DNA of 64,000 nt from Geodermatophilus nigrescens (GCF_900129495.1 NZ_FQVX01000005.1:62001-126000), one strand, 5' to 3'; shown: positions 16,716-27,431, numbered from the stretch's first letter. Made by a program: numbers and translations. Notes: a model not told the origin generated them from the sequence alone.

Positions 16716-19631
16716 ATGAGCCAGACGGCGAGCCAGCCCACCACCGAGCCTGCGGACGAGGGCGTCCCGCCGCACCGCTACACACCCGCGCTGGCGCAGC
16801 GGATCGAGCTGGAATGGCAGGACAGGTGGGAGCGCGAGGGCACCTTCCACACGCCCAACCCGACGGGCCGGCTGTCCGAGGGCTTCGACCGCGTCGCCGA
16901 CCGGCCCAAGACCTTCATCATGGACATGTTCCCGTACCCCTCGGGCGCGGGCCTGCACGTCGGGCACCCCCTGGGCTACCTGGGCACCGACGTCACCAGC
17001 CGGTTCCGCCGCATGGACGGCGAGAACGTGCTGCACCCGATGGGCTACGACGCCTTCGGCCTGCCCGCCGAGCAGTACGCCGTGCAGACCGGGCAGCACC
17101 CGCGGATCACCACCGAGGCCAACATCGCGGCGATCCGGGCGCAGCTGCGCCGGCTGGGCGTCGACCACGACGAGCGCCGCACCTTCGCGACGATCGACCC
17201 GGGCTACTACCGGTGGACGCAGTGGATCTTCCTCAAGATCTTCGGCGCCTGGTTCGACGAGGAGGCCGGCCGCGCCCGCCCGGTGGAGGAGCTGGTGGCC
17301 GAGCTGGACGCCGGCACCCGCTCGCCCGCCCCGGGCACCAACCCGTCGGGCCGGCCCTGGGCGGAGCTGTCCGACGTCGAGAAGCGGCAGGTCGTCGACG
17401 CGCACCGGCTGGCCTACCGGCACGAGGCGCCGGTGAACTGGTGCCCGGGCCTGGGCACGGTGCTGTCCAACGAGGAGGTCACGCCCGACGGGCGCTCCGA
17501 GCGCGGCAACTTCCCGGTGTTCCGGCGCCCGCTGACCCAGTGGATGATGCGGATCACCGCCTACGCCGAGCGGCTGCTGGCCGACCTGGACCGGCTGGAC
17601 TGGTCGGACTCGGTCAAGCAGATGCAGCGCAACTGGATCGGCCGGTCGACCGGTGCGCGGATCCGCTTCGCCGTCGGGGCGGCGGGGCGGGCGGACGACC
17701 CAGCCGAGACGATCGAGGTGTTCACCACCCGTCCCGACACGCTGTTCGGGGCCACGTACATGGTGCTGGCGCCCGAGCACCCGCTGGTGGAGACGCTCAC
17801 CGCGCAGGCGTGGCCCGACGGCACCGACCCGCGCTGGACCGGCGGCGCGGCCACCCCGGCCGAGGCGGTGCGCGAGTACCAGCGGCAGGCCTCGCGTCGC
17901 TCGGAGCTGGACCGGCAGAACGAGAGCCGGGAGAAGACCGGCGTCTGGCTGGGCGCCACCGCCGTCAACCCGGTGACCGGCCGCGAGCTGCCGGTCTTCA
18001 TCGCCGACTACGTCCTGACCGGCTACGGTACCGGCGCGATCATGGCCGTGCCGGGCGAGGACACCCGCGACTGGGAGTTCGCCGAGGCCTTCGGCCTGCC
18101 CGTCGTGCGCACCGTGCAGCCGCCCGCCGACTTCGACGGCGGCGCGTACACCGGCAGCGGGCCGATGATCAACTCGTCGAACGAGCAGGTCTCGCTGGAC
18201 GGGCTGACCGACAAGGCCGACGCCATCGCCCGGATGACCGCGTGGCTGGTGTCCGCCGGGCACGGCGAGGCGACGACCACCTACAAGCTGCGCGACTGGC
18301 TGTTCAGCCGGCAGCGCTACTGGGGCGAGCCGTTCCCGGTCGTCTACGACGCCGACGGCCTGCCGCGGGCGGTGCCGGAGTCGCTGCTGCCGGTGCTGCT
18401 GCCCGAGGTCGACGACTACTCGCCCAAGACCTTCGCCGACGACGACGCCGACTCCGCGCCCGAGCCCCCGCTGTCGCGGGTGGCCGAGTGGGCGACCGTC
18501 GAGCTGGACCTGGGCGACGGCCTGAAGCCCTACCGCCGTGAGACCAACACGATGCCCAACTGGGCGGGCTCGTGCTGGTACTACCTGCGCTACATCGACC
18601 CGGGCGACGACACGCAGATGGTCGACCCGGAGCTGGAGCGCTACTGGATGGGCCCGCGGACGCCCGGCGACGTCGGCGGCGTGGACCTCTACGTCGGCGG
18701 CATGGAGCACGCGGTGCTGCACCTGCTGTACGCGCGGTTCTGGCACAAGGTGCTGCACGACCTGGGCTACGTCTCCAGCGAGGAGCCGTTCCGCCGGCTG
18801 GTCAACCAGGGCTACATCTCCGCCTATGCCTACACCGACGAGCGCGGCTTCTACGTGCCCGCCGCCGACGTCGTCGAGCAGGACGGGCGGTTCCTCTACG
18901 AGGGCAGGCCGGTCAACCGCGAGTACGGCAAGATCGGCAAGTCGCTGAAGAACATGGTCACGCCCGACGAGATGATCGGGGCCTACGGCGCCGACACCTT
19001 CCGGGTGTACGAGATGTCCACCGGCCCGCTGGAGCAGTCGCGTCCGTGGGACACCAAGGCCGTCGTCGGCTCGCAGCGGCTGCTGCAGCGGATCTGGCGG
19101 GTCGTCGTCGACGAGCAGACCGGCGCCGTCCGGGCCGCCGACGCCGCCCCCGGCGACGACGAGCTGCGGGCGCTGCACAGGGCGATCGCCGGCGTGCGCG
19201 ACGGCATGGCCACGCTGCGGTTCAACGTCGCGATCGCCCGGGTCGCGGAGCTGACCAATGCGCTGACCGCGGCCTACGGCGCCGACTCGCCGGTGCCGCG
19301 GGAGGTGGCCGAGCCGCTGGTGCTGCTGGTGGCGCCGCTGGCCCCGCACCTGGCCGAGGAGCTGTGGGCCCGGCTGGGGCATGCCGACTCGGTGGCGTGG
19401 GCGCCGTTCCCGGTCGCCGACGAGCGCTGGCTGGCCGAGGACACCGTGCAGGTGGCCGTGCAGGTCAACGGCAAGGTGCGCGCGCAGGTCGACGTGCCGG
19501 CCGACGCCGACGCCGCGGCGCTCGAGGCGGCCGCGCGGGCCGACGAGCGGGTGGCCGCGCAGCTGGCGGACAAGACGGTGCGGCGCGTGATCGCCGTCCC
19601 GGGCCGGCTGGTCAACTTCGTCGTCGGCTGA
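16716..19631 (+). CDS. leuS: Leucyl-tRNA synthetase
   Basis: This class I enzyme charges tRNA-Leu in the cytoplasm. The HIGH-type motif is [12 protein letters not shown] (73-84), followed by the catalytic core, the CP1 editing domain (with [21 protein letters not shown] and [19 protein letters not shown]) and the KMSKS-type loop KIGKSLKN. An anticodon-binding helical domain and a small C-terminal domain ([18 protein letters not shown]) close the protein. Length 971 aa is normal for actinobacteria. It starts at ATG 16716, 36 nt after an intrinsic terminator that probably controls it by leucine attenuation. Confidence 0.97.
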   Translation: MSQTASQPTTEPADEGVPPHRYTPALAQRIELEWQDRWEREGTFHTPNPTGRLSEGFDRVADRPKTFIMDMFPYPSGAGLHVGHPLGYLGTDVTSRFRRMDGENVLHPMGYDAFGLPAEQYAVQTGQHPRITTEANIAAIRAQLRRLGVDHDERRTFATIDPGYYRWTQWIFLKIFGAWFDEEAGRARPVEELVAELDAGTRSPAPGTNPSGRPWAELSDVEKRQVVDAHRLAYRHEAPVNWCPGLGTVLSNEEVTPDGRSERGNFPVFRRPLTQWMMRITAYAERLLADLDRLDWSDSVKQMQRNWIGRSTGARIRFAVGAAGRADDPAETIEVFTTRPDTLFGATYMVLAPEHPLVETLTAQAWPDGTDPRWTGGAATPAEAVREYQRQASRRSELDRQNESREKTGVWLGATAVNPVTGRELPVFIADYVLTGYGTGAIMAVPGEDTRDWEFAEAFGLPVVRTVQPPADFDGGAYTGSGPMINSSNEQVSLDGLTDKADAIARMTAWLVSAGHGEATTTYKLRDWLFSRQRYWGEPFPVVYDADGLPRAVPESLLPVLLPEVDDYSPKTFADDDADSAPEPPLSRVAEWATVELDLGDGLKPYRRETNTMPNWAGSCWYYLRYIDPGDDTQMVDPELERYWMGPRTPGDVGGVDLYVGGMEHAVLHLLYARFWHKVLHDLGYVSSEEPFRRLVNQGYISAYAYTDERGFYVPAADVVEQDGRFLYEGRPVNREYGKIGKSLKNMVTPDEMIGAYGADTFRVYEMSTGPLEQSRPWDTKAVVGSQRLLQRIWRVVVDEQTGAVRAADAAPGDDELRALHRAIAGVRDGMATLRFNVAIARVAELTNALTAAYGADSPVPREVAEPLVLLVAPLAPHLAEELWARLGHADSVAWAPFPVADERWLAEDTVQVAVQVNGKVRAQVDVPADADAAALEAAARADERVAAQLADKTVRRVIAVPGRLVNFVVG

Positions 19632-19634
19632 CCG

Positions 19635-19670
19635 CCCGTCCCGCCCGGGCTCCGGCCCGGGCGGGACGGG
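19635..19670. terminator. Bidirectional hairpin terminator
   Basis: A perfect 15-bp stem (CCCGTCCCGCCCGGG and complement) with a 6-nt loop lies between convergent leuS and the PPOX gene. Confidence 0.8.
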
Positions 19671-19686
19671 GCGGGCCGTCCCCGGC

Positions 19687-20073
19687 TCAGGCGGGGCGGA
19701 CGCGGATCATCGCGTGCCGCTGGATGCCGGGTCGGGTGACCCGCTGCCAGAGCTTCGAGCTGGCGTAGGAGACCCTCCACTGCCAGCCGTAGCGCCGCGC
19801 CAGGGCGGCCCGTGCCTGCCGCCACTCGTGCGGCTCGAGCAGGACGGCGGTGGCCTCGACGGGCTCGTCGGTGGTGCGGCCGCGGACGTCGCACGGCGCC
19901 ACGGTGACCCGGGCGGTGTGCCGCAGCCGCTTGACCTTGCCGGAGTCGGCGCGGGTCCAGACGACGAGCCGGTCGCCGTCGGGCGCGGCCCACACCGGGG
20001 TGGGGACGGCCTCGCCGGTGCGGCGGAACGTGGTGAGGCTGACGTAGGTGCTGCTCTGCGGCAGGCCGGCCAC
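19687..20073 (-). CDS. PPOX-class F420-dependent flavin-fold oxidoreductase
   Basis: The 128-aa split-barrel protein starts with SSTYVSLTTFRRTGEAVPTPVW, the beginning seen in PPOX-class F420-dependent enzymes. It continues with GDRLVVWTRADSGKVKRLRHTARVTVAPCDVRG, where basic residues could hold the cofactor phosphate. The reaction is unknown; relatives reduce biliverdin or other ring substrates with F420. GTG start lies 5 nt after the lipB stop, so the two are likely co-transcribed. Confidence 0.82.
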   Translation of the reverse strand: MAGLPQSSTYVSLTTFRRTGEAVPTPVWAAPDGDRLVVWTRADSGKVKRLRHTARVTVAPCDVRGRTTDEPVEATAVLLEPHEWRQARAALARRYGWQWRVSYASSKLWQRVTRPGIQRHAMIRVRPA

Positions 20074-20078
20074 GGCGG

Positions 20079-20738
20079 TCAGACGGCCGGGGCGAGGGTG
20101 AGCACGTGGCGCACCGCGTCCTCGACGGCGTCGACGACCTCGGCGACGGGGACGTCGCGGCCGAGCTCCGCGGTGAGCGACGTGACGCCGGCGTCGGCGA
20201 TGCCGCACGGGACGATGGCGCCGAACGCGCCCAGGTCGGGGTCGCAGTTGAGCGCGAACCCGTGCATGGTCACGCCGCGCGCCACGCGCACGCCGATCGC
20301 GGCGATCTTGCGCTCGGGGCGGTGCCGGCTGTCCGGACCGGGCGGGTCGGCGGCCATCCAGACGCCGCTGCGTCCCTCGACCCGCTGCGTGCTCACGCCG
20401 AGGCCGGCGCAGACCTCCATCAGCGCGTCCTCGAGGCGCCGCACGTGCGCGACGACGTCGACCGGGTCGGGCAGCGCGACGATCGGGTAGCCGACCAGCT
20501 GGCCGGGCCCGTGCCAGGTGATCTTGCCGCCGCGGTCGACGTCGACGACCGGGGTGCCGTCGAACGGGCGCTCGTGCGGCTCGGTGCGCCGGCCGGCGGT
20601 GTAGACCGACGGGTGCTCGAGCAGCAGCAGCGTGTCGGGGCCCTCCCCGGCCACGCGCGCGGCGTGGATCTCGCGCTGGCGTGCCCACGCCTCCTCGTAG
20701 GGGACGGTGCCGGCCCGGACGACGCGCAGTTCGGTCAC
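20079..20738 (-). CDS. lipB: Octanoyl-[acyl carrier protein]-protein N-octanoyltransferase
   Basis: The enzyme transfers octanoate from acyl carrier protein to lipoyl-domain lysines, the first step of lipoate assembly before LipA. Visible family motifs are [15 protein letters not shown], the [18 protein letters not shown] stretch, [21 protein letters not shown] (with the catalytic lysine) and [14 protein letters not shown] (with the catalytic cysteine). Length 219 aa from GTG 20738; a longer frame upstream has no support. A -10 box lies 7 nt before the start. Confidence 0.96.
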   Translation of the reverse strand: MTELRVVRAGTVPYEEAWARQREIHAARVAGEGPDTLLLLEHPSVYTAGRRTEPHERPFDGTPVVDVDRGGKITWHGPGQLVGYPIVALPDPVDVVAHVRRLEDALMEVCAGLGVSTQRVEGRSGVWMAADPPGPDSRHRPERKIAAIGVRVARGVTMHGFALNCDPDLGAFGAIVPCGIADAGVTSLTAELGRDVPVAEVVDAVEDAVRHVLTLAPAV

Positions 20739-20745
20739 GCCACCC

Positions 20746-20751
20746 AGCCTA
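20746..20751 (-). promoter_or_regulatory. -10 box, leaderless lipB
   Basis: Minus-strand TAGGCT ends 7 nt before the GTG at 20738. Confidence 0.5.
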
Positions 20752-20760
20752 TGCCCGCGC

Positions 20761-21495
20761 TCACCGCAGCCGGCGCGGCTCGACCCGGGTCTCGACGGCA
20801 CCGCCGCCGGGCCCCCGCTCCACCCGGTAGGCGGCCTTCCCCGGCCGGTCGGCCACGGCCTCCACCAGGTCGGTGCCCCGGTAGACCAGGCCGACGCCGT
20901 CGTCGGTGGCGTGCCCGGCCGGAAGCGTGCCGTCGGCCACCAGCCGGTGGTACAGCGGGCGGCGCTGCTCCTCGGAGTCGTGGTGGACGCCGTTGGACGT
21001 GGGGATGAGCCCCAGGCCGTTCGTCACCGGGCGCAGGTCGGGGCCGAAGGAGTCGGTGGTGCCGCCGACGTGCCAGCACAGCGACCCCGCCGACACCCCG
21101 CCCAGCACGACGCCCGCCTCCCACACCTCGCGGAACACCTCGTCGAGCCCGTGCGCCCGCCACACCGCGAGCAGGTTCGCGACGCTGCCCCCGCCCACCC
21201 AGACGACGTCCTGCGCCAGCAGGTGCGCCCGCACGTCGGCGACCGTGGGCATCGGGAACAGGCTCAGGTGGCTGACCTGCACCCGGCTGCCCGCGAAGGC
21301 GCCGTACACGCCGGCCAGCCGCGCCGGGTCGTCGCCGGTGGCGGTGCCGAGCCAGCACAGCCGCGGCCGCTCCGGCGCCCCGGCGAGCTCGGCGGCGAGG
21401 TCGAAGACGGGACCAGGCGCCCAGTCGGAGGGACCGCGGCCGCGGGAGTCGAAGCCGATGCTCGTGGCCAGGACGGTCGGTGCGGTGGCGGCCAT
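20761..21495 (-). CDS. Peptidase E-like serine peptidase (family S51)
   Basis: The 244-aa protein has the S51 fold: [20 protein letters not shown] (active-site strand) and nucleophile Ser135 in [11 protein letters not shown] conserved [15 protein letters not shown] segment supplies the histidine. Peptidase E hydrolyses Asp-X dipeptides; the exact specificity here is unknown. ATG start overlaps the stop of the upstream FAD gene (TGATG), indicating coupling. Confidence 0.88.
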   Translation of the reverse strand: MAATAPTVLATSIGFDSRGRGPSDWAPGPVFDLAAELAGAPERPRLCWLGTATGDDPARLAGVYGAFAGSRVQVSHLSLFPMPTVADVRAHLLAQDVVWVGGGSVANLLAVWRAHGLDEVFREVWEAGVVLGGVSAGSLCWHVGGTTDSFGPDLRPVTNGLGLIPTSNGVHHDSEEQRRPLYHRLVADGTLPAGHATDDGVGLVYRGTDLVEAVADRPGKAAYRVERGPGGGAVETRVEPRRLR

Positions 21496-22739
21496 CAGGC
21501 GGCTCCGGCGGTGCCCGGCCGCAGCGCGCGCAGGACAGCGGCGGCGGTGCGGCGGCCGCTGGCCATGGCGCCCTGGATCGACGGGGTGTCGCGGTGGTCG
21601 CCGCACACGTACAGCCCGCCGCCGAGGTCGACCGGGCGGAGGTGACGCAACGGCGGCAGGGCGGCGGGCTGGGCGCCGGTCACCGTCACGGTGGTCAGGT
21701 GCGCCAGGTCGGCGGCGGCGACGTCGTGCAGCCGGGCCACCTCGTCGCGCACGTCGGCCTCGCGGGTGGGGGCGAGGCTGTTGCTCGCGACGAGGGCCCG
21801 TCCGTCGGGGGAGTAGGCGGGCTGCGCGTCGCTGAGCACGACGCTGTTGACCAGCCGCCCGCCCGGGGTGCCCAGGACGATGAGCGGCTCCGTCCAGGGC
21901 GAGGACGGCAGCACGTGGTAGTGCGTGGTGACCTGCCGCGGCGCCGACGCCTCGACCGCGGGCACCAGCCCGGTGGCGGTACCGGGGTCGGTGGCCACGA
22001 CGACGGCGTCGGCCCGCACCGGACCGGCGTCGCTGGTGACGCCGTCGCCGGTGGCCGCCTCCACTCGGACGCCGGTGTGCACCCGGTCGCTGCCGACCCG
22101 GCGGGCGAGCTGCTCACCGATCGCCTGGATGCCCGCCGCGGGCAGCCCGGTGGCGCCGCGGGCGAAGCTCCGCCACAGCAGGTCGAGGTAGCGGCTGGAG
22201 GTCTCCAGCCGGTCCTCGAGCAGCACACCGGCGAGGAACGGGCCGAAGAAGCGCTCGAGCGCCGCGGTGCCCACCCCGGCCTGCCGCAGGTGCTCGGCCG
22301 CCGAGGTCTCCCGGGCGCCGAGCAGCCGCCGGACCGGCCAGTACCCGGCCCGGGCGGAGAACGCGGCGATGGCCGCCTTCTGCGGCAGCGACCCGATCGG
22401 CGCGCGCAGGGTGTCGAGCGCCGCGCCCGGCCGGCGCCGCGGGTCGGCGACCCGGTGCGCCGCGCCGTCCACCCGGACCACCGCGCCGGGCACGAAGTAC
22501 CCGAGGTCCAGGGCGGGCAGGTCGAGGTCGGCGGCCCGCGGGTAGCCGGTGTTGAACACCTGGAACCCGCGGTCGACCACGAACCCGTCGACCCGCTCGG
22601 TGGCCAGCCGCCCCCCGACGTGCGCGGCGGCCTCGAGCACGTGGACGTCGACCCCGGCGGCGGCCAGCCGGGTGGCCACCGACAGGCCGGCCAGTCCCGC
22701 GCCGACCACGACGACCTCGGCACGAGCAGGGAGCGGCAT
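21495..22739 (-). CDS. FAD-dependent amine-oxidase/phytoene-desaturase-like oxidoreductase
   Basis: The 414-aa protein opens with a dinucleotide-binding GAGLAGLSVATRLAAAG and the following ERHVGGR-type segment (HVGGRLATER). It ends with GGGLYVCGDHRDTPSIQGAMASGRRTA, the C-terminal FAD-contact motif of the amine-oxidase superfamily. The substrate is unknown; relatives act on carotenoid or porphyrin precursors. The product is soluble or peripheral. Leaderless start at ATG 22739 is likely. Coupled to the peptidase E gene downstream. Confidence 0.85.
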   Translation of the reverse strand: MPLPARAEVVVVGAGLAGLSVATRLAAAGVDVHVLEAAAHVGGRLATERVDGFVVDRGFQVFNTGYPRAADLDLPALDLGYFVPGAVVRVDGAAHRVADPRRRPGAALDTLRAPIGSLPQKAAIAAFSARAGYWPVRRLLGARETSAAEHLRQAGVGTAALERFFGPFLAGVLLEDRLETSSRYLDLLWRSFARGATGLPAAGIQAIGEQLARRVGSDRVHTGVRVEAATGDGVTSDAGPVRADAVVVATDPGTATGLVPAVEASAPRQVTTHYHVLPSSPWTEPLIVLGTPGGRLVNSVVLSDAQPAYSPDGRALVASNSLAPTREADVRDEVARLHDVAAADLAHLTTVTVTGAQPAALPPLRHLRPVDLGGGLYVCGDHRDTPSIQGAMASGRRTAAAVLRALRPGTAGAA

Positions 22740-22745
22740 GGCCCG

Positions 22746-22751
22746 AACCTA
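22746..22751 (-). promoter_or_regulatory. -10 box, leaderless FAD oxidoreductase gene
   Basis: Minus-strand TAGGTT ends 6 nt before the ATG at 22739. Confidence 0.5.
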
Positions 22752-22788
22752 GGCGCAGCACGGCCGCGGCACCCGTCGGCCGGGCGGG

Positions 22789-22818
22789 CTGTGGACGGCA
22801 TCCCGGCCTGTGGACGGC
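22789..22818 (+). repeat. Two 11-bp direct repeats in a divergent promoter region
   Basis: CTGTGGACGGC occurs at 22789-22799 and 22808-22818, spaced 19 bp centre to centre (about two helical turns), between divergent leaderless promoters. It could be an operator; no regulator is identified. Confidence 0.35.
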
Positions 22819-22844
22819 CGGAGCGGGCGGGGCGCCGCGGGACC

Positions 22845-22850
22845 TACCGT
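22845..22850 (+). promoter_or_regulatory. -10 box, leaderless kinase gene
   Basis: TACCGT ends 7 nt before the GTG at 22858. Confidence 0.5.
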
Positions 22851-22857
22851 CCCGGCC

Positions 22858-24498
22858 GTGTCCGCGCCTCCCGATGACGAGTGCCCGCTGCCGCCCGTCG
22901 TGCCCGGCTACCTGCTCGACCGGCTGCTCGGCCGGGGCGGGTCGGGTGAGGTCTGGCGCGCCCGGCCGCGCGGCGGCGGCCCGCCGGTGGCGGTCAAGGT
23001 CCTCGTCGCGGGCGATGCCGCCCGGCAGGCGCGCGAGGCCGCCCTGCTCGGTGCGCTGGACCACCCGCACCTGGTCCGGCTGCACGAGGTGGTGCACCAG
23101 CCGCGGCGGGGCGGACCGGCCCGGGTGGCACTCGTCCTCGACCTGCTGGAGGGCGGCAGCCTGGCCGCGCTGCTGGCCCGCCGCGGGCGGCTGCGGCCAG
23201 GGGAGGTCGTCACCGCTCTGGCGCCGGTCGCCGCGGCGCTCGCCCGCGCGCACGAGGACGGGGTGGTGCACGGCGACCTCTCGCCGGGCAACGTCGTCTT
23301 CACCGCGGAGGGGCGGCCGGTGCTCACCGACCTCGGGGTGGCCCGGGTGCTCGGTGAGGAGGCGGCCGGGGAGGTCACGCCGGCCTACGTCGACCCGGCG
23401 GTCGCCCGCGGGGGTGCACCCGGTCCGGCCTCCGACGTCTTCGGCGTGGCAGCGGCGGCCTTCCACGCCCTCACCGGGGTGCCGCCGTGGAACGCCGCCA
23501 CCCCGGCCGACACCCTCGACGTCGCGGCGGCGGGGGAGCTGCCCGACCTCGCCGCCCTGGCGCCCGGCTGCCCGCCCGCGCTCCTCGAGGTGGTCGTCCG
23601 CGGGCTGTCGGCCGATCCGCACGCCCGGGGCTCGGCCGCCGCGTTCGCCCTCGACCTGCGGCACGCCTGCCGGCCCGAGCCCGTCCGGCTGCCCGCGGCC
23701 GGGGGCCCGGACGCCGACCTCGCCGATGCCGGCACGGGGCCGCGCACGGAGCTCACCCACCAGGTGCCCGGCCGGCACCGGCGCCCCGCGCCACGGGAGG
23801 TGCCGCCGGCGCGTGGCCGGCGCCGGCCCTCGGCGGCGGTGCTCCGCCGCGCCGCGGCCGCCGTCGGCACGGCGCTGCTCGTCGGCGTCGCCGTCTGGGG
23901 CGGCCTGCTGTGGTCGCGGTCCGGACCGGGCGCGGCACCGCTCCCGGCGGAGGCGGCAGCGGCCGCCACGGCCAGCGCACCGGCGACCGCGACGGCGACG
24001 GCCGCCCCGGAGCCCGCGCCGGACACGGGTCTCCCGACCCCCGCGCCGGTCTTCCCCGAGCCGGTCCTCCCGGACCCGGAGCCCACCCCGGCGCCCGAGG
24101 CGACGGACTGGACGGCGGTGCTCGTCGCCCTCTACGACCGCCGCGCGGAGGCCTTCACCACCGGCGACACGGCCCTGCTCGACGGCGTCTACACCGCCGA
24201 CAGCCCGCTCCTCGCCGCCGACCGCGCCTCCCTCGCCGCGCTGGCCGCGGCCGGCGAGGCGCTGCGCGGCTTCGAGCCGGCCGTCACCGGCGTGGAGGTC
24301 GCCGGGCCGCCCGCCGCGGACGGGCAGGTGCGGGTGGGCCTCGTCGACTCCTGGCCGGCCTACACCGTCGTGCCCGCGGCCGACCCCGGCGGTCCGGCCC
24401 TGCGCACCGAGCCCGGGCGGGCGCCGGCGGAGGTCGCGATGGTGCTGGTGCCCGGCCCGGAGGGCTGGCGGATCGGCTCGGCGGGGCGGCTGGCGTGA
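22858..24498 (+). CDS. Membrane Ser/Thr protein kinase (Hanks type)
   Basis: The cytoplasmic kinase domain spans residues 17-275: glycine loop GRGGSG (25-30), Lys47 in VAVKVL, the catalytic loop HGDLSPGN with Asp140 (HRD changed to HGD) and metal-binding Asp158 in TDLGVAR (DFG changed to DLG). All catalytic residues are kept, so activity is likely. A basic linker, one membrane helix (333-353) and a Pro/Ala-rich outer stalk follow. The external domain (about 430-546) resembles an SnoaL/NTF2-like shape rather than PASTA repeats. Substrates are unknown. Leaderless GTG start. Confidence 0.88.
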   Translation: MSAPPDDECPLPPVVPGYLLDRLLGRGGSGEVWRARPRGGGPPVAVKVLVAGDAARQAREAALLGALDHPHLVRLHEVVHQPRRGGPARVALVLDLLEGGSLAALLARRGRLRPGEVVTALAPVAAALARAHEDGVVHGDLSPGNVVFTAEGRPVLTDLGVARVLGEEAAGEVTPAYVDPAVARGGAPGPASDVFGVAAAAFHALTGVPPWNAATPADTLDVAAAGELPDLAALAPGCPPALLEVVVRGLSADPHARGSAAAFALDLRHACRPEPVRLPAAGGPDADLADAGTGPRTELTHQVPGRHRRPAPREVPPARGRRRPSAAVLRRAAAAVGTALLVGVAVWGGLLWSRSGPGAAPLPAEAAAAATASAPATATATAAPEPAPDTGLPTPAPVFPEPVLPDPEPTPAPEATDWTAVLVALYDRRAEAFTTGDTALLDGVYTADSPLLAADRASLAALAAAGEALRGFEPAVTGVEVAGPPAADGQVRVGLVDSWPAYTVVPAADPGGPALRTEPGRAPAEVAMVLVPGPEGWRIGSAGRLA

Positions 24499-24503
24499 GC
24501 CGG

Positions 24504-25415
24504 TCAGCGCCGGGCGAGCGCCTGGTGCAGGGCGGAGGACAGCGTGGCGTGCGTGAAGCGGTACCCGGCGGCCTGCAGCGCGGCCGGGACCGCCCGCTGG
24601 CCCGCGAGCACGCTCGACCGGCCGAACTCGCCCAGGCCGGCGCGGATGGCGAACGCCGGCACCGGCAGGACGGCGGGCCGGTGCACGGCGGCGGCCAGTT
24701 CCCGGACGAACTCGGCGTTGGGCACCGGCTCGGGCCCGGTCAGGTTGACCGGCCCGCGGACGCCGTCGGCGGTGAGCAGGAACCGGATGGCGCCGATCTC
24801 GTCGGCGAGGCCGACCCAGGGCCAGTACTGCCGGCCCGACCCCATCCGCCCGCCCAGGCCGAGGCGGAAGACGGTGCCGAGGATCCGCACGAGCATCGCG
24901 CCGCGGTCGATGACCAGGCCCGTCCGCAGGGTCACCACCCGCACGCCGGCGTCCGTGGCCGGGCGGGTGGCGGCCTCCCACTCGACGCAGACGCGGGCGA
25001 GGAAGTCGTCCCCGGGCGGCGCCTGCTCGTCGGTGACGCGGTCACCGGTGTCGCCGTAGTAGCCGACCGCCGACGCCGACAGCAGGACCCGCGGCCGCGA
25101 GGGGTCCACGGCGGCCGCGGTGGCCAGCGCCTCGCTGATGGTGGTGGTGCTGTCGACCCGGCTGGCGAGCAGGTCCCGCTTGTAGGACGCGGTGAACGGA
25201 CGCGGCCGGATCGGCGTGCCGGCCAGGTTGACCACGGCGTCGACGTCGGCCAGAACCGCCGCGTCGATGCGCCGGTGCTGGGGGTCCCAGCGGTGCTCGT
25301 CGGCCGTGCGCGGGGTGCGCCGGACCAGCCGGATGACCTCGTGGCCGTCCTCGCGCAGGGCGGGGACCAGCGCCGAGCCGATGAGGCCCGAGGCCCCGGT
25401 GACAGCGATCTTCAT
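24504..25415 (-). CDS. TIGR01777-family NAD-dependent epimerase-like protein
   Basis: The 303-aa product has a Rossmann start MKIAVTGASGLIGSALVPAL, the SASAVGYYGDTGD segment with Ser and Tyr in the SDR positions, and YWPWVGLADEIGAIRFLL, the hallmark of the TIGR01777 (YfcH/SulA-like) family. The natural substrate is unknown. ATG 25415 is preceded by GAGGAG, so the longer frame with 8 extra residues was not chosen. It lies beyond the terminator of the E2 gene. Confidence 0.88.
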   Translation of the reverse strand: MKIAVTGASGLIGSALVPALREDGHEVIRLVRRTPRTADEHRWDPQHRRIDAAVLADVDAVVNLAGTPIRPRPFTASYKRDLLASRVDSTTTISEALATAAAVDPSRPRVLLSASAVGYYGDTGDRVTDEQAPPGDDFLARVCVEWEAATRPATDAGVRVVTLRTGLVIDRGAMLVRILGTVFRLGLGGRMGSGRQYWPWVGLADEIGAIRFLLTADGVRGPVNLTGPEPVPNAEFVRELAAAVHRPAVLPVPAFAIRAGLGEFGRSSVLAGQRAVPAALQAAGYRFTHATLSSALHQALARR

Positions 25416-25444
25416 GACGCTCCTCGTCCCCCCTGGCACGGAAG

Positions 25445-25480
25445 CGGTCGGGCCCCGGCGCGTGCGCCGGGGCCCGACCG
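25445..25480 (-). terminator. Hairpin terminator after the E2 gene
   Basis: A 17-bp perfect stem (CGGTCGGGCCCCGGCGC and complement) nearly without loop lies 8 nt past the E2 stop codon. Confidence 0.8.
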
Positions 25481-25487
25481 GGGGACA

Positions 25488-27431
25488 TCAGGCGAGGCCC
25501 AGCTCGCCCTCGAACTGGCCGGCCTCCAGGCGCTCCTTGACGGTGCCGAGGAAGCGGGCGGCGTCGGCGCCGTCGACGATCCGGTGGTCGTAGGTGAGGG
25601 CCAGGTAGACCATCGACCGGACCGCGATGACCTCGCCGAGGTCGGGGTCCTGGACGACGACCGGGCGCTTGACCACCGAGCCGGTGCCCAGGATCGCCAC
25701 CTGCGGCTGGTTGATGATCGGGGTGTCGAACAGGGCGCCGCGGCTGCCGGTGTTGGTCAGCGTGAACGTGCCGCCGCCGAGCTCGTCGGGCGTGACCTTG
25801 TTGATCCGGGTCCGCTCGGCCAGGTCGGCGATCTTGCGCGCCAGGCCGCCGATGCTCAGGTCGCCGGCACCGTGGATGACCGGCACCAGCAGGCCGCGCT
25901 CGGTGTCCACCGCGACGCCGAGGTTCTCGGTGTCGTGGTAGGTGACCGTGCCGGCCTCCATGTCCACCGAGGAGTTCACGGCCGGGTGGGCCTTGAGCGC
26001 CTCGACGGCCGCCTTGGCGAAGAACGGCAGGAACGAGAGCTTGGCGCCCTCGCGGGTCTCGAAGTCCCGCTTGGCACGGTCGCGGAGCTTGGCGATCCGG
26101 GTGACGTCGACCTCGACGACCGTGGTCAGCTGCGCGCTGATCGCGAGCGACTCGACCATCCGGCGGGCGATGACGCCGCGCAGGCGCGACATCTTCTCCG
26201 TGCGGCCGCGCAGCGCCGGGTCCGGCTGGGCGGCCGGGGACGGGGCGGCGGGACGACCGGCGGCGGCCGGGGCCGACGGCGCGGCGGGAGCGGCGGCCGG
26301 AGCCGGAGCCGCGGCCGCCTCCGCGGCGGCCAGGACGTCCTGCTTGCGGATGCGGCCGCCCACGCCGGTGCCGGTCACCGAGGTGAGGTCCACGCCGTGC
26401 TCGGCGGCCAGGCGCCGGACCAGCGGGGTGACGTAGGTGCCGCTGCCGTCGGCCGGGGCCGGCGCGGACGGCTGCGCCGGCGCCTGCTGCTGAGCCGGGG
26501 CCTGCTGCTGAGCCGGGGCCTGCTGCTGGGCCGGCGCGGGATCGGGCTGGGTGGGCGGCGTCTGCTGCTGCTCGGCGACGGTCTCGGCCGCCCCGGAGCC
26601 GTAGTCGGCGCCCGCGGGGACCGACGGCGGGGGGCCGGGGGGCGCCTCGGCGGGCGGCTCCTGACGCGGCGCCGCCGGCTGGGTGACCGGGGTGTCCTGC
26701 TGGGCCGGGGCCTGCTCCTGGGCCTGCTCCTGGGCCGGGGCCTGCTGGGCCGGCGCGGGGGCGCCACCGCCGGACGAGGCGCTGCCGATCACCGCGAGCT
26801 GCGCGCCGACGTCGACGGTCTCGTCCTCGTTGACGGTGATCTCCAGCAGCGTGCCGGAGACCGGAGCCGGGATCTCGGTGTCGACCTTGTCGGTGGAGAC
26901 CTCGAGCAGCGGCTCGTCGGCGGTGACCTCGTCGCCGACGGCCTTGAGCCAGCGGGTGACGGTGCCCTCGGTGACGCTCTCGCCGAGCGCCGGCATGGTG
27001 ACCGGCGTCCCCTCGCCACCACCCTGGCCGCTCTGGCTCCCGCCCTGGCCGGCGTCGGGGGCGGGCGCCTCGGCGGCCGGGGCCGGCGCCTCGGACGGGC
27101 CGGGGCCCGCGTCCTCGACCTGCTCGTCGGGGGTCTGCGGGGTCGAGTCAGCGTCCTCGGCCGACGCCGGCCCACCTGCGCCGCCGCCGTCGCCCTCCCC
27201 GCCGATGACGGCGAGCTCCGCGCCCACGTCCACGGTCTCGTCCTCCGCCACCAGGATCTTGGTGAGGACGCCCGCCGCGGGGGACGGGATCTCGGTGTCG
27301 ACCTTGTCGGTGGAGACCTCGAGGAGGGGCTCGTCGACCTCGACCTGCTCACCCTCCTGCTTGAGCCAGCGGGTGACCGTGCCCTCGGTGACGCTCTCGC
27401 CCAGGGCGGGCATGGTGACGGAGGTCGGCAT
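25488..27431 (-). CDS. sucB: 2-oxoglutarate dehydrogenase E2 (dihydrolipoamide succinyltransferase)
   Basis: This is the central acyltransferase of a 2-oxoacid dehydrogenase complex. Two lipoyl domains with the lysine motif [14 protein letters not shown] (about residues 1-78 and 143-218) are joined by acidic and Pro/Ala/Gln-rich linkers, the second with repeated QQQAPAQ units. A peripheral subunit-binding domain ([19 protein letters not shown]) follows, then the catalytic domain ending in [15 protein letters not shown]. Two lipoyl domains in one E2 is common in actinobacteria, where the same E2 may serve pyruvate and 2-oxoglutarate complexes. The next gene upstream is E3 (lpdA). The lipoyl domains are substrates for LipB and LipA in this window. 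Confidence 0.93.
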   Translation of the reverse strand: MPTSVTMPALGESVTEGTVTRWLKQEGEQVEVDEPLLEVSTDKVDTEIPSPAAGVLTKILVAEDETVDVGAELAVIGGEGDGGGAGGPASAEDADSTPQTPDEQVEDAGPGPSEAPAPAAEAPAPDAGQGGSQSGQGGGEGTPVTMPALGESVTEGTVTRWLKAVGDEVTADEPLLEVSTDKVDTEIPAPVSGTLLEITVNEDETVDVGAQLAVIGSASSGGGAPAPAQQAPAQEQAQEQAPAQQDTPVTQPAAPRQEPPAEAPPGPPPSVPAGADYGSGAAETVAEQQQTPPTQPDPAPAQQQAPAQQQAPAQQQAPAQPSAPAPADGSGTYVTPLVRRLAAEHGVDLTSVTGTGVGGRIRKQDVLAAAEAAAAPAPAAAPAAPSAPAAAGRPAAPSPAAQPDPALRGRTEKMSRLRGVIARRMVESLAISAQLTTVVEVDVTRIAKLRDRAKRDFETREGAKLSFLPFFAKAAVEALKAHPAVNSSVDMEAGTVTYHDTENLGVAVDTERGLLVPVIHGAGDLSIGGLARKIADLAERTRINKVTPDELGGGTFTLTNTGSRGALFDTPIINQPQVAILGTGSVVKRPVVVQDPDLGEVIAVRSMVYLALTYDHRIVDGADAARFLGTVKERLEAGQFEGELGLA

